DNA from: Streptomyces albicerus
Lineage (GTDB): Bacteria; Actinomycetota; Actinomycetes; Streptomycetales; Streptomycetaceae
Length of the DNA: 64,000 nucleotides
Direction of reading: 5' to 3'
NCBI RefSeq assembly: GCF_008905045.1
Contig: NZ_VWMY01000006.1
Location: 1-64,000, forward strand
How positions within the stretch are numbered: the first letter of the stretch is position 1; every line of letters starts with the position of its first letter. The notes under the pieces were generated by a model that was not told where the DNA came from, ran no database searches, and was given only the letters and a program-made list of their open reading frames with translations. The position numbers and the translations under genes were made by a program. This document shows, in pieces, positions 48,704 through 57,608 of the stretch.

Positions 48704-49414
48704 ATGGCGCGCGACCTTCAGGAGCGGATCAAGAAGCTCATCATTGACCGACGGCTGCCCTCGGGTGCCGTACTGCCGACCGAGCCCGAGCTCATGGAGC
48801 TGCTCGGCGCCAGCCGGAACTCCGTGCGCGAGGCCCTGAAGGCGCTCCAGGCGATGGGCATCGTCGAGATCCGGCACGGCTTCGGCACGTATGTCGGTCC
48901 GATGTCCATGGCGCCGATGATCGAGGGCCTCGCCTTCCGCACGGTCGCCGGGCACTACCGCGGCGAGGACAGCCTGCTCCAGCTCCTTCAGCTGCGCGAG
49001 GCCGTGGAGACCGGGCTGATCACCCGTCTCGCGGGCCGGGTCCCGGCGGAGGACCTCACCGAACTGGACGCCCTGGTCGACCGTATGGGGGCGGAGGCCG
49101 CCGCGGGCACCGGCCTCGCCGAGACCGACCGCGCCTTTCACGCCACCCTCTACCGGGGCATGGGGAACCTCCTCCTGAGCGAGCTCCTGGAGGCGTTCTG
49201 GGACGCCTTCCACCGCGTACGCACGGATCTCGTGGAGCTGCCGCAGGATCCGAAGATCACCTGCCGGCAGCACCGGGAGATCCTCGACGCGGTGCGATCC
49301 GGCGATGCGATCAGGGCTGAGGACGCCATAAGAGAACACTTCGGCAACATCCGTAGACGCTTGACCGCAACGGCACCGAACGAGACCATCAGGCACCCCA
49401 ATGAGCGCGTATGA
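48704..49414 (+). CDS. GntR/FadR-family (FCD) regulator
   Basis: 236 aa from ATG 48704. The winged helix is LQERIKKLIIDRRLPSGAVL, PTEPELMELLGASRNSVREA and GIVEIRHGFGTYVG. The FCD domain (about 80-225) has LREAVETGLITRLAG, DRAFHATLYRGMGN and CRQHREILDAVRSGD, with the Asp/His metal ligands of the family. The effector is unknown. It lies immediately upstream of the cslA locus on the same strand and could control it or the divergent NlpC gene. Confidence 0.9.
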   Translation: MARDLQERIKKLIIDRRLPSGAVLPTEPELMELLGASRNSVREALKALQAMGIVEIRHGFGTYVGPMSMAPMIEGLAFRTVAGHYRGEDSLLQLLQLREAVETGLITRLAGRVPAEDLTELDALVDRMGAEAAAGTGLAETDRAFHATLYRGMGNLLLSELLEAFWDAFHRVRTDLVELPQDPKITCRQHREILDAVRSGDAIRAEDAIREHFGNIRRRLTATAPNETIRHPNERV

Positions 49415-49737
49415 CCGGTAAACACCGCGTTTCGCATCTTGCGATCATGATGAATGACGTAGAACCCTGAACTTTGGTCTGCCAAGGGGCTGCGGTCACG
49501 GGGCAGTTGGGGGCTTGGAACCGGTTGCGTTCCGAGGCGGGGACAGGGGGCCCCGTTCATGAACGGATGTCGAGGGGGGCATCATGCAACCGTAGGGCCG
49601 GTGCGCCATGTCTATAGGGTATGTAGATGATGTGGTGGCGGGGGCCTGCTGTTGATGCGCCTGTGAATGTCTAGGGGGACATGAGTGGGCGAACGGAACA
49701 ACGAGCACGCGCTGTTTCGCGTGTGGGGGGATGACTC
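49415..49737. other. cslA promoter region
   Basis: 323 bp with no credible gene. It contains the 14-bp palindrome CCGTTCATGAACGG (49553-49566), an AT-rich patch with CTATAGGGTATGTAGAT (49612-49628) that could hold a -10 element, and a GGGGGATG ribosome site before the cslA ATG. Confidence 0.5.
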
Positions 49738-51714
49738 ATGACGTCGACGCCGACGGGCGCCCGGCAGAACTCCGATCCGTCCGAGACGACCCAGTTGAGG
49801 GTGCCGTCACAGACTCGGACCGGGAGCTTCCGGAGAATCAAGAAGAATCTGCCGAGATACGACTACGAGCACTACAGCCGGCTCGCTGGTCCTCTCACGC
49901 AGCCCGATCCGACGAAGCCGTACAAGGTGCAGTACCGCTCGCTGCTCTCGCAGGAGCCGCACCGGCTGCGCGCTGCCCTCATGCTGGGCGCCGCGCCGCT
50001 GCTGTCCCTCGTGCTGCTCGCCTGGCTGCTCCAGCCGACGCACTGGACCAAGCGCGACTACGTGCCCAACGCCTACCTCGAGCACCTCGATGTCGTGATG
50101 TTGATCTCGATCGGTCTGATCGAGCTGTTCCGTTGCATGAACGTGCTGTCCAACGCGCACGCCACCCTCGTCGCCCGCGACCCCATCCCGGTGGTCCCGG
50201 AGACCGGCACCAGAGTGGCGTTCCTCACCTCCTTCGTGCCCGGCAAGGAGCCGTTGGAGATGGTGACGAAGACCCTGGAAGCCGCGGTCAAGATCCGTCA
50301 CCGCGGCCTCATGCATGTCTGGCTGCTCGACGAGGGCGACGACCCCGAGGTGAAGGCGGTCTGCGAGCGTCTGGGCGTGCACCACTTCTCCCGCAAGGGC
50401 GTCGCGAAGTGGAACCAGAAGAAGGGCCCGCACCGCGCCAAGACCAAGCACGGCAACTACAACGCGTGGCTGGACGCGCACGGCGACAACTACGACTACT
50501 TCGCCTCCGTCGACACCGACCACGTCCCGCTGCCCAACTACCTGGAGCGGATGCTCGGCTTCTTCCGCGACCCGAACGTCGGCTTCGTCATCGGCCCGCA
50601 GGTCTACGGCAACTACGACAACCCGATCACCAAGGCCGCCGAGTCGCAGCAGTTCCTGTTCCACGCGCTGATCCAGCGGGCCGGCAACCGGTACGGCTCG
50701 CCGATGTTCGTGGGCACCTCCAACGCCGTACGCATCACGGCGCTGAAGCAGATCGGCGGTCTGTACGACTCGATCACCGAGGACATGGCGACCGGCTTCG
50801 AGATCCACCGCCACAAGAACCCGGCGACGGGCAAGAAGTGGCGCTCGGTCTACACGCCGGACGTGCTGGCCGTCGGTGAGGGCCCGAGCGCCTGGACGGA
50901 CTTCTTCACCCAGCAGATGCGCTGGTCGCGAGGGACGTACGAGACGATCCTCAAGCAGTACTGGAAGGGCTGGTACTCGCTGCCGCCGAGCAAGCTCTTC
51001 AACTACACGATGATGATCATCTTCTACCCGATGTCGGCCCTCAACTGGCTTCTGGCGGCGCTGAGCTGTGCGCTGTTCCTGGGCCTGGGCGCCTCGGGTG
51101 TGAACATCGACCCGGCGATCTGGCTGATGCTCTACGGCAACGCCTCCGCGCTGCAGATCGGCCTCTACGTCTGGAACCGCCGCCACAACGTCTCGCCGCA
51201 CGAGCCGGAGGGCTCCGGCGGTGTGGCCGGCATGATCATGTCCGCGTTGTCGGCGCCGCTCTACGCGAAGGCGCTGATCGACTCCGTGCTGCGCCGCAAG
51301 AGCAAGTTCGTGGTCACCCCGAAGGGCGACTCCGCGAGCCCGGACCGCTGGTTCGCGACCTTCCGGTACCACTGGTACTTCATCGTGATCTTCGCCGCCT
51401 CGATCGCCGCCGGCTTCGTCTACGGCCACTCCCACCCGGCGATGATCATCTGGGCGTCGTTCGCGCTCCTCATCACCGCCTCGCCGATGTTCGCGTGGCG
51501 CTGGATGATGCGGCAGGAGAAGAAGGGGCGGAAGCACCGGCACGGTGACGCGCCCAAGGAGCCGCCGGCGCCCGCGCAGGACAGCCGGATTCCCCACCAC
51601 CAGACCCAACAGCCTCCGTCCGCACCGCACACGCCCCAGCACAAGCCGAGCTGGGCGGCCGACGGAGGGAACGACCAGACCGTGCAGATTGCCCTTGGGG
51701 GACATAAGAAATGA
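49738..51714 (+). CDS. cslA: cellulose-synthase-like glycosyltransferase CslA
   Basis: 658 aa. GT2 processive synthase: membrane pair at about 80-135, catalytic DEGDDPE, VDTDHVPLP (DxD), ITEDMATG and QQMRWSRGT (QxxRW, near 397), then four to five further membrane segments and a Pro/Gln/His-rich tail (605-658). CslA makes the beta-glycan at hyphal tips together with GlxA in S. coelicolor and S. lividans. The 4-bp overlap with the next gene confirms that operon. It lacks the PilZ domain of BcsA, so c-di-GMP control would be indirect. Confidence 0.95.
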   Translation: MTSTPTGARQNSDPSETTQLRVPSQTRTGSFRRIKKNLPRYDYEHYSRLAGPLTQPDPTKPYKVQYRSLLSQEPHRLRAALMLGAAPLLSLVLLAWLLQPTHWTKRDYVPNAYLEHLDVVMLISIGLIELFRCMNVLSNAHATLVARDPIPVVPETGTRVAFLTSFVPGKEPLEMVTKTLEAAVKIRHRGLMHVWLLDEGDDPEVKAVCERLGVHHFSRKGVAKWNQKKGPHRAKTKHGNYNAWLDAHGDNYDYFASVDTDHVPLPNYLERMLGFFRDPNVGFVIGPQVYGNYDNPITKAAESQQFLFHALIQRAGNRYGSPMFVGTSNAVRITALKQIGGLYDSITEDMATGFEIHRHKNPATGKKWRSVYTPDVLAVGEGPSAWTDFFTQQMRWSRGTYETILKQYWKGWYSLPPSKLFNYTMMIIFYPMSALNWLLAALSCALFLGLGASGVNIDPAIWLMLYGNASALQIGLYVWNRRHNVSPHEPEGSGGVAGMIMSALSAPLYAKALIDSVLRRKSKFVVTPKGDSASPDRWFATFRYHWYFIVIFAASIAAGFVYGHSHPAMIIWASFALLITASPMFAWRWMMRQEKKGRKHRHGDAPKEPPAPAQDSRIPHHQTQQPPSAPHTPQHKPSWAADGGNDQTVQIALGGHKK

Positions 51715-53648
51715 AAGACGGTTCCAGCCGCCGCCGCGCCCGCCGCATCGCGATAGGTGCGGCGGTGGTGCTTGCGCTGGCCGGGATGAACGGACCCGCG
51801 CTCTACCGCTTCGGGTCGGACCAGTACCACGAGTACAAGATCAACAGACCCGAGTACAAGGCCGACAACGGCAAGTGGGACATCGTCGAGTTCCCCGAGG
51901 AGTACCGGCTCAACACCATCCACGCCGCGCTCCTGCACACCGGCAAGATCCTGCTGATCGCGGGCTCCGGCAACAACCAGGACAACTTCGACGCGAAGAA
52001 GTTCGACACCCGCGTCTGGGACCCGGTCAAGAACTCGATCAAGAAGGTCCCCACCCCGGCCGACCTGTTCTGCACGGGTCATACGCAGCTGCCCAACGGC
52101 AATCTGCTGATCGCGGGCGGCACGAAGCGCTACGAGAAGCTCAAGGGCGACGTCACCAAGGCCGGCGGCCTGATGATCGTCCACAACGAGAACCCGGACA
52201 GGCCGATCACCCTGCCCGCGGGCACCCGCTTCACGGGCAAGGAGAACGGCAAGACGTTCGAGTCGAAGGACCCGGTCGTCGTCGAGCGCGCGAAGAAGGT
52301 CTTCGACAAGGAGACCGGCAAGTTCCTGCGCAACGAGCCGGGCCTCGGCCGCATCTATGTCGAGGCGGAGAAGCGCGGCGCCAAGTACGAGACGGGCACG
52401 CAGGACAACTACCGGATCCAGGGCCTGTCGGGCGCCGACGCGCGCAACACGTACGGCATCGCCCAGAAGATCGCCCTCGACAAGAAGGACTTCCAGGGCA
52501 TCAAGGACGCCTACGAGTTCGACCCGGTCGCCGAGAAGTACATCAAGGTCGACCCGATGAACGAGGCGCGTTGGTACCCGACGCTCACCACGCTGTCCGA
52601 CGGCAAGATCCTCAGCCTCTCCGGCCTGGACGAGATCGGCCAGCTGGTGCCGGGCAAGAACGAGGTGTACGACCCGAAGACCAAGGAGTGGACGTACACC
52701 AAGGACGTCATGCAGTTCCCGACGTACCCGGCGATCTCCCTGATGCAGAACGGCAAGCTGTTCTACTCGGGCGCGAACGCCGGCTACGGCCCGGACGACG
52801 TCGGCCGTGACCCGGGCGTCTGGGACCTGAAGACGAACAAGTTCAAGAAGCTCTCGGGCATGTCCGACCCGAAGCTCCTGGAGACCGCGGGCACGGTGCT
52901 GCTGCCGCCCGCGCAGGACGAGAAGTACATGGTGATCGGCGGCGGCGGGGTCGGCGAGTCCAAGCTGTCCAGCAAGAAGACCCGCATCGTCGACCTGCTG
53001 GCGGACGACCCGAAGTTCGTGGACGGGCCCGACCTGGAGAAGGGCACCCGCTATCCGCAGTACTCGGTCCTGCCCGACGACAACGTGCTGGTGTCCGGCG
53101 GCTCCGAGGACTACCGCGGCCGCGGCGACTCCAACATCCTCCAGGCGCGGCTGTACGACTCGAAGAGCAACGAGTTCAAGCGCGTCGCCGACCCGCTGGT
53201 GGGCCGCAACTACCACTCGGGCTCGATCCTGCTGCCCGACGGCCGCGTGATGTTCTTCGGCTCGGACTCGCTCTACGCCGACAAGGCCAACACCAAGCCC
53301 GGCAAGTTCGAGCAGCGCGTCGAGATCTACACGCCGCCGTACCTCTACCAGGGCTCGCGGCCCACGCTCTCCGGAGGTCCGAAGACCATCGAGCGCGGCG
53401 ATTCGGCGACGTTCTCCTCGCAGCACGCCTCGTCCATCAAGTCGGCCCGCCTGATCAGGCCGAGCGCGTCCACGCACGTCACCGACGTCGACCAGCGGTC
53501 CATCGCCCTGGACTTCGAGAAGAAGGGCAACGGCATAGAGGTCACCGTCCCGAAGAGCCGCAATCTGGTCCAGTCCGGCTGGTACATGCTGTTCGTGACG
53601 GACGACCAGGGCACCCCGAGCAAGGCCCAGTGGGTCAAGGTGCCCTGA
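51711..53648 (+). CDS. glxA: GlxA mononuclear copper-radical oxidase
   Basis: 645 aa, ATGA overlap with cslA. N-terminal anchor (RRIAIGAAVVLALAGMNGPA), then a kelch-type propeller. Cys121 (LFCTGHTQL) is placed for the Tyr-Cys cofactor, Trp288 (ARWYPTL) for the stacking Trp, TRYPQYSVLP for the axial Tyr and NYHSGSILLPDGR for a His ligand. A C-terminal DUF1929-like domain follows (HVTDVDQRSIALDFEKKG). GlxA oxidises a glycan end made by CslA and is needed for glycan deposition and development. Confidence 0.95.
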   Translation: MKDGSSRRRARRIAIGAAVVLALAGMNGPALYRFGSDQYHEYKINRPEYKADNGKWDIVEFPEEYRLNTIHAALLHTGKILLIAGSGNNQDNFDAKKFDTRVWDPVKNSIKKVPTPADLFCTGHTQLPNGNLLIAGGTKRYEKLKGDVTKAGGLMIVHNENPDRPITLPAGTRFTGKENGKTFESKDPVVVERAKKVFDKETGKFLRNEPGLGRIYVEAEKRGAKYETGTQDNYRIQGLSGADARNTYGIAQKIALDKKDFQGIKDAYEFDPVAEKYIKVDPMNEARWYPTLTTLSDGKILSLSGLDEIGQLVPGKNEVYDPKTKEWTYTKDVMQFPTYPAISLMQNGKLFYSGANAGYGPDDVGRDPGVWDLKTNKFKKLSGMSDPKLLETAGTVLLPPAQDEKYMVIGGGGVGESKLSSKKTRIVDLLADDPKFVDGPDLEKGTRYPQYSVLPDDNVLVSGGSEDYRGRGDSNILQARLYDSKSNEFKRVADPLVGRNYHSGSILLPDGRVMFFGSDSLYADKANTKPGKFEQRVEIYTPPYLYQGSRPTLSGGPKTIERGDSATFSSQHASSIKSARLIRPSASTHVTDVDQRSIALDFEKKGNGIEVTVPKSRNLVQSGWYMLFVTDDQGTPSKAQWVKVP

Positions 53649-53694
53649 CCGCGACCGGGAGTTACCCGCTGACCCCCTGAGAGTCAGAGGACAT

Positions 53695-53741
53695 CACGTA
53701 GAAGGGGCGCCCTCCGGTGTGGAGGACGCCCCTTCTACGTG
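53695..53741. terminator. bidirectional terminator between glxA and cslZ
   Basis: Outer 15-bp perfect stem CACGTAGAAGGGGCG/CGCCCCTTCTACGTG plus inner CCTCC/GGAGG with a GGTGT loop, midway between two convergent genes. Confidence 0.88.
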
Positions 53742-53756
53742 TCTACGTGCAGGCCG

Positions 53757-54797
53757 CTACTTGCTGGCCTTCGCGAGTTCCAGCGCGTACTCCGGCCACC
53801 ACTGGCCCGCCTTCGGGCCGCCCTTGCAGGTGCCGTCGGACTCGCCGGGGCGCTTGACCCACAGGTAGGCGTCGACGAGGTCGTCGCCGGTGCTGATGGT
53901 GGGCGTCTCGCCGAGCGCGCGGCCCGGCGGGTTGCACCAGTTGTCCTGCGGGTCGCCTTCCGTATACGGGCCGTTGCCGTTGCGGCTGGTGTCGATCACG
54001 AACGGCTTGTTGCCGATCTTCGCCGACAGTTCCTTGCCGTACTTCGTGCTGTCCTCGGTCGTGTAGAAGTTGGACACGTTGACCGAGAAGCCGTCGGCCG
54101 CCTCGACGCCCGCCAGCTTCAGCGGCTCGGAGATGTCGTCGGACTTGCCCCAGCCCGCGTTGCCGGCGTCCAGGTAGACCTTCGTGTTCTTCAGGGACTT
54201 GAGCTTCTCGACCGCGCCCTTGAGGAGGTCGTAGCGCTCCTCGTGGAACTCGTCCGGAGTGCAGCCGTCCACTATGTGCAGGACGGCGTCCGGCTCCAGT
54301 ATCACCGTGGCCGGGCGATCACCGATACCCGCGGCGACCTGGTCGATGAAGGCCCGGTACGCGTTCCCGTCCGCGGCGCCGCCGCCGGAGAACTGGCCGC
54401 AGTCGCGGTGCGGAATGTTGTAGACGACGAGCAGCGCGTCCCGGTCGGCCTTCTCGGCGGCCTCGGTGAAGCCGCGCGCCTCCTGCTCGGCGTTCTCCGG
54501 AGTGAGCCACTCCCCGGTGGGATGCTCGGCGATCCTGCGGATCAGCTCGGCGTCCGCGTCCTTGCCGTCCTCCACATACGAGGCCACCTGCTCGGCCGCG
54601 TTCCCATCGGGATTGACCCAGAACGGGTCCTTGTCCTTGGGCTGCTGGCTCACCTTGGCGCCCGACTTCTCCTTCTCGCCGTCGTCGCCCGAGGACGAAC
54701 ACCCCGCGAGCAGCAGCACAGCTCCGGCCGCCGCCACGGACGCCCTGGCCAGCGTCCCTGAAGTGAAAAGAGACACAGCCCCCCTGCTCCCGTACAT
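53757..54797 (-). CDS. cslZ: GH6 endoglucanase-like lipoprotein CslZ
   Basis: 346 aa from ATG 54797 behind GGGGAG (an upstream in-frame start exists). Lipobox LLLAGCSSS. The GH6 core has LVVYNIPHRDCGQFSGGGAA, VILEPDAVLHI (catalytic Asp), VYLDAGNAGWGKS, FSVNVSNFYTT and DNWCNPPGRALG. It is convergent with glxA, as in the S. coelicolor csl locus, where this protein is taken to trim or release the CslA glycan. Anchored to the membrane surface by its lipid. Confidence 0.9.
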   Translation of the reverse strand: MYGSRGAVSLFTSGTLARASVAAAGAVLLLAGCSSSGDDGEKEKSGAKVSQQPKDKDPFWVNPDGNAAEQVASYVEDGKDADAELIRRIAEHPTGEWLTPENAEQEARGFTEAAEKADRDALLVVYNIPHRDCGQFSGGGAADGNAYRAFIDQVAAGIGDRPATVILEPDAVLHIVDGCTPDEFHEERYDLLKGAVEKLKSLKNTKVYLDAGNAGWGKSDDISEPLKLAGVEAADGFSVNVSNFYTTEDSTKYGKELSAKIGNKPFVIDTSRNGNGPYTEGDPQDNWCNPPGRALGETPTISTGDDLVDAYLWVKRPGESDGTCKGGPKAGQWWPEYALELAKASK

Positions 54798-54964
54798 CGA
54801 ACTCCCCCTCGGGTGCACCTTCAGAAGTACCAATCCTGACATACGTGTCTAGCCGCCACGAGCGCGGTCGCGCCCTTGTCGGCCAGCTGTTACACCCCCT
54901 CCCGACCGGGTAGGCGCCGGACGGCGGGGCGGGTGGCGGGGCCGATCTCGGGAAGGGCGCGGAG

Positions 54965-55810
54965 ATGCACCACAGCAACCGGGAGATCCGGCTCGGGGCG
55001 GCCCTCGTGGAGGCCGCCGACACACTCTCCGAGGCCTTCGACACGGAGGTCTACCTGCAACGGCTCTCCGACCACTGCGTGGCCCTCCTGGAGGCCTCGG
55101 CGGCCGGCATCATGCTGATCGAGGGCGGCGAGGCGGTGTCGTTCGGCGTGAGCAGCCGCCAACAGGAGCTGGCGCTCGACCTGCTGGAGGTCCAGCACCA
55201 CGGCGGGCCCTGCCTGGACAGCTACGGCACCGGGGAACCGGTCCCGCCGGTCGCGATCCGCGCGGCCCACGCCGCCTCCCGCTGGCCCGACTTCACGGAA
55301 CGGGCGCTGCGCTACGACGTCGAGGGCACCTTCGCGGTGCCGCTGCGCCGGGACAGGACGCGGCTGGGCGCGCTCAACGTCTTCGTGCCGGAGCCACCCG
55401 ATCCGCCCGATACGCACGAGATACCCGATATACACGAGATGACCCAGATACCCGAACCGGCCGAACCGTCGGCCCGGCCCGAGCACCCGGTGTGGGAGGA
55501 GCGGTCGGGGCTGCGCCTCGCGCAGACCCTGGCCGACGCGGCCGCGCTCGGGCTCACCAACCATCGCATGCACGCCCAGTACCGCACTCTGGCCGGCCAG
55601 CTTCAAGGGGCCCTCTCCAGCCGCGTACTCATCGAGCAGGCGAAGGGCATGCTCGCCGAGCGCTGGCGGACCGGGGTCGACGAGGCGTTCATGGCGCTGC
55701 GCCAGTACGCGCGCAGCCGCCGCCTGCCCCTCGCCGATGTCGCGATGGCGGTGATCGCGCGCACGGAGGACGCCGCGGAGCTGGGCCGCGGGCGTCCGGA
55801 ACGCCCATAA
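54965..55810 (+). CDS. GAF-ANTAR RNA-binding regulator
   Basis: 281 aa. GAF domain (about 25-140: LSDHCVALLEASAAGIMLIE, HHGGPCLDSYGTGEPV, RYDVEGTFAVPLRRD). There is a Pro/Asp/Glu/His low-complexity insert (142-172). The ANTAR domain (about 208-262) has LQGALSSRVLIEQAKGMLAE and AFMALRQYARSRRLPLADVA, with the conserved Ala and aromatic residues. ANTAR proteins act by RNA antitermination. The insert within the GAF-ANTAR linker comes from short degenerate repeats (GAT-AC-CCGA type). The signal is unknown. Confidence 0.9.
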   Translation: MHHSNREIRLGAALVEAADTLSEAFDTEVYLQRLSDHCVALLEASAAGIMLIEGGEAVSFGVSSRQQELALDLLEVQHHGGPCLDSYGTGEPVPPVAIRAAHAASRWPDFTERALRYDVEGTFAVPLRRDRTRLGALNVFVPEPPDPPDTHEIPDIHEMTQIPEPAEPSARPEHPVWEERSGLRLAQTLADAAALGLTNHRMHAQYRTLAGQLQGALSSRVLIEQAKGMLAERWRTGVDEAFMALRQYARSRRLPLADVAMAVIARTEDAAELGRGRPERP

Positions 55811-56134
55811 ACCGGCAGCCACCCGGCGACTAGCTGCGCGGATAACACAGCGCCACCGGTCCGGGACTTGGCGTCAATCAGACCCTAGGCCGGAGCGCTC
55901 ATCCGTTCTAGAGTCTTCCTCAGACGGCCCCGGCCCCCGGCTGTCCAGACCATCCGCCCATGTCCGGATGGGCCCCTGAACCTCCCGTGCCGGTCGCCGG
56001 GTTACTCCCGCAGCCCGTGCGCGCACGGTCGAGGACCAGCCCGGTCGACGGCTCCAGGGGGAGCGGGTCGTCGACCGGGCCAGGTGCGGGCCCCACAAGA
56101 AATTCGCGTCAGAGAACCGCGTCACAGAATCGCG
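55811..56134. other. intergenic region with 13-bp tandem repeats
   Basis: 324 bp between the convergent GAF-ANTAR and sortase genes; no credible gene. CGCGTCAGAGAAC, CGCGTCACAGAAT and CGCGTCACAGG (56105-56141) are three 13-bp-spaced repeats whose last copy contains the sortase stop codon. No clear terminator hairpin was recognised. Confidence 0.6.
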
Positions 56135-56818
56135 TCACAGGCCAGTGCCGCTGAGATACGCGGAGACGACCACGTTCGCCGTGTAGGTACGGCTGGACCG
56201 GTCGAAGGAGCCACCGCAGGTGATCAGGCGCAGCTCGGCGCGCCCGGACTGCCGCGTCCCGTACACCTGCTGGGCGTCGAAGCGGTCCCGGGCGAAGACC
56301 TGAACGTCCTCGACGGTGAACTCCGCGACCGTGCCGTCGTCGCGGATCACCCGTACCATCTCGCCCGGCTTCACCTCGCTGAGGTGGTAGAAGACCGCGG
56401 GCCGGGTCTCCGTGTCCACATGCCCGACGAGCAGCGCGGTCCCGGCCGCCCCCGGCTGCGCACCGCCCCGGTACCAGCCCACGACCCCCGCCTGCCCGTA
56501 CGGCGGCGGATCGATCGCCCCGCGCGAATCGAGTCCGCGCGCCACCACGGGTGCCTGTACGCGCAGCGCGGGTATGTCCAGGCGCTGCGGCCGTGCGTCC
56601 CCCAACGGCTCGACCGCGGGCGGCAGTTCGACGCCGAGCGGCCGTCCGACCGCCGCCACGTCACCCGTGGTCGGCGCTGATATGCCCTGGCGTACGTCGG
56701 TCACCTCGCGGCCCCACAGCCACAGCCCGAGCAGCAGCAGCGCCCAGGCCACGCCCATGAGCAGCCGGCCACTGCCGGAGGTACGTTCCCCGTCGTCCCG
56801 GCGCTTCCGGTCGGACAT
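56135..56818 (-). CDS. class F-type sortase
   Basis: 227 aa. One N-terminal membrane anchor (MGVAWALLLLGLWLWGREVT). The sortase barrel carries His in TALLVGHVDTETRP, the catalytic Cys in ELRLITCGGSFD and Arg in SFDRSSRTYTANVVV. The short length and TCGG context fit actinobacterial class F enzymes. Its start follows the stop of the upstream repeat-bearing gene by 6 bp, so the two are co-transcribed. No sorting signal is present in that partner; a surface protein with LARTG lies 2 kb away. Confidence 0.87.
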   Translation of the reverse strand: MSDRKRRDDGERTSGSGRLLMGVAWALLLLGLWLWGREVTDVRQGISAPTTGDVAAVGRPLGVELPPAVEPLGDARPQRLDIPALRVQAPVVARGLDSRGAIDPPPYGQAGVVGWYRGGAQPGAAGTALLVGHVDTETRPAVFYHLSEVKPGEMVRVIRDDGTVAEFTVEDVQVFARDRFDAQQVYGTRQSGRAELRLITCGGSFDRSSRTYTANVVVSAYLSGTGL

Positions 56819-56824
56819 GGTCAG

Positions 56825-57487
56825 TCAGTCCGTACTGCCCGTACTGCCGCGCCCCCGGCGGGCGCTGCGCACCGCCACGGCGACCGCGGCGACACCGGCC
56901 AGCACGAGGCCGACCACCGCGTGCCGGGTGCCGGGCCCCTCCGACTCGGCGTCGACGACCGCGAGCCGCGCGGTGCCGCCACCGCCCGCGTGCACGGGTG
57001 CGACGGGGGACGCGGGCGTGCTCGGCTTCTGCTGCTTCTCCTGCCCGTCATGCTTGCCCTGCCCGTCATGCTTGCCCTGCCCGTCGTGCTTGCCCTGCCC
57101 GTCATGCTTGCCCTGCTCGTCCTGCTTGCCCTGCTCCTGCTTCTTCTGGCCGACGGCGATGTCGCCCTTGACCTTGTCCTCGACGCCGTCGCAGGTGACC
57201 TTGACGTCGTAGGTGCCGGGGGTGAGCGTCGAGCGGACACGGGTCTCGCCGGTCAGGGCCCCGGGCTGCCCGGTGAGCTGCGCGTCCGCGACGAACGCCT
57301 CGGACGCGGCGCTGCCGGTCCTTCCGGTGCAGCCCCGGACCCACAGCTGGATGTCGCTGCCGGGAGCCGGGGACGCCGGGGTCACGGAGACGCCTCCGTC
57401 GGCCGCGTGGGCGCAGGGGGCGGGGGCGAGCGCGGCGGCCACCACCACCGCCGCCCCGGCACAGAGAGTGAGTCGCAGTGAGCCCAT
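56825..57487 (-). CDS. exported protein with KHDGQG repeats and C-terminal anchor
   Basis: 220 aa behind GGAGG. Signal peptide (LRLTLCAGAAVVVAAALAPA...AHA), then an Ig-like beta domain of about 85 residues (VSVTPASPAPGSDIQLWVRG, RVRSTLTPGTYDVKVTCDG). Next are four perfect-length KHDGQG-type hexapeptides between Lys/Gln-rich flanks (121-150), a short linker and a C-terminal membrane helix (AVVGLVLAGVAAVAVAV) with a basic end. It resembles a wall-spanning surface protein, but no LPXTG or LAXTG precedes the helix. It is the first gene of the sortase operon. Confidence 0.78.
   Translation of the reverse strand: MGSLRLTLCAGAAVVVAAALAPAPCAHAADGGVSVTPASPAPGSDIQLWVRGCTGRTGSAASEAFVADAQLTGQPGALTGETRVRSTLTPGTYDVKVTCDGVEDKVKGDIAVGQKKQEQGKQDEQGKHDGQGKHDGQGKHDGQGKHDGQEKQQKPSTPASPVAPVHAGGGGTARLAVVDAESEGPGTRHAVVGLVLAGVAAVAVAVRSARRGRGSTGSTD
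57041..57130 (-). repeat. five 18-bp in-frame tandem repeats
   Basis: Units of 18 bp (plus-strand CTGCCCGTCATGCTTGCC) at 57041, 57059, 57077, 57095 and a diverged one at 57113. They encode the KHDGQG hexapeptides of the exported protein. Near identity at DNA level suggests recent expansion. Confidence 0.9.
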
Positions 57488-57608
57488 CGTGAACCTCCAG
57501 ACACTTGAAGGTTCCTCCCGGGGGCACAGTGGCGCATCCGGAGGAGGGTTCCACTGCTCCGTACGGGTGCCCGGCGGGAAGCCGGAGGTTTACGGGTCTA
57601 CGAGGGGC

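Noticed and set aside
49807..53477. 632- and 685-aa minus-strand frames opposite cslA and glxA
   Set aside because: Antisense shadows; plus-strand genes have catalytic motifs and the known overlap.
55960..56154. 64-aa plus-strand frame in the gap before the sortase
   Set aside because: Pro/Arg/Ser-rich, no ribosome site, and it runs over the sortase 3' end and tandem repeats.
57041..57130. CRISPR array
   Set aside because: The 18-bp units are contiguous without spacers and encode in-frame peptide repeats.
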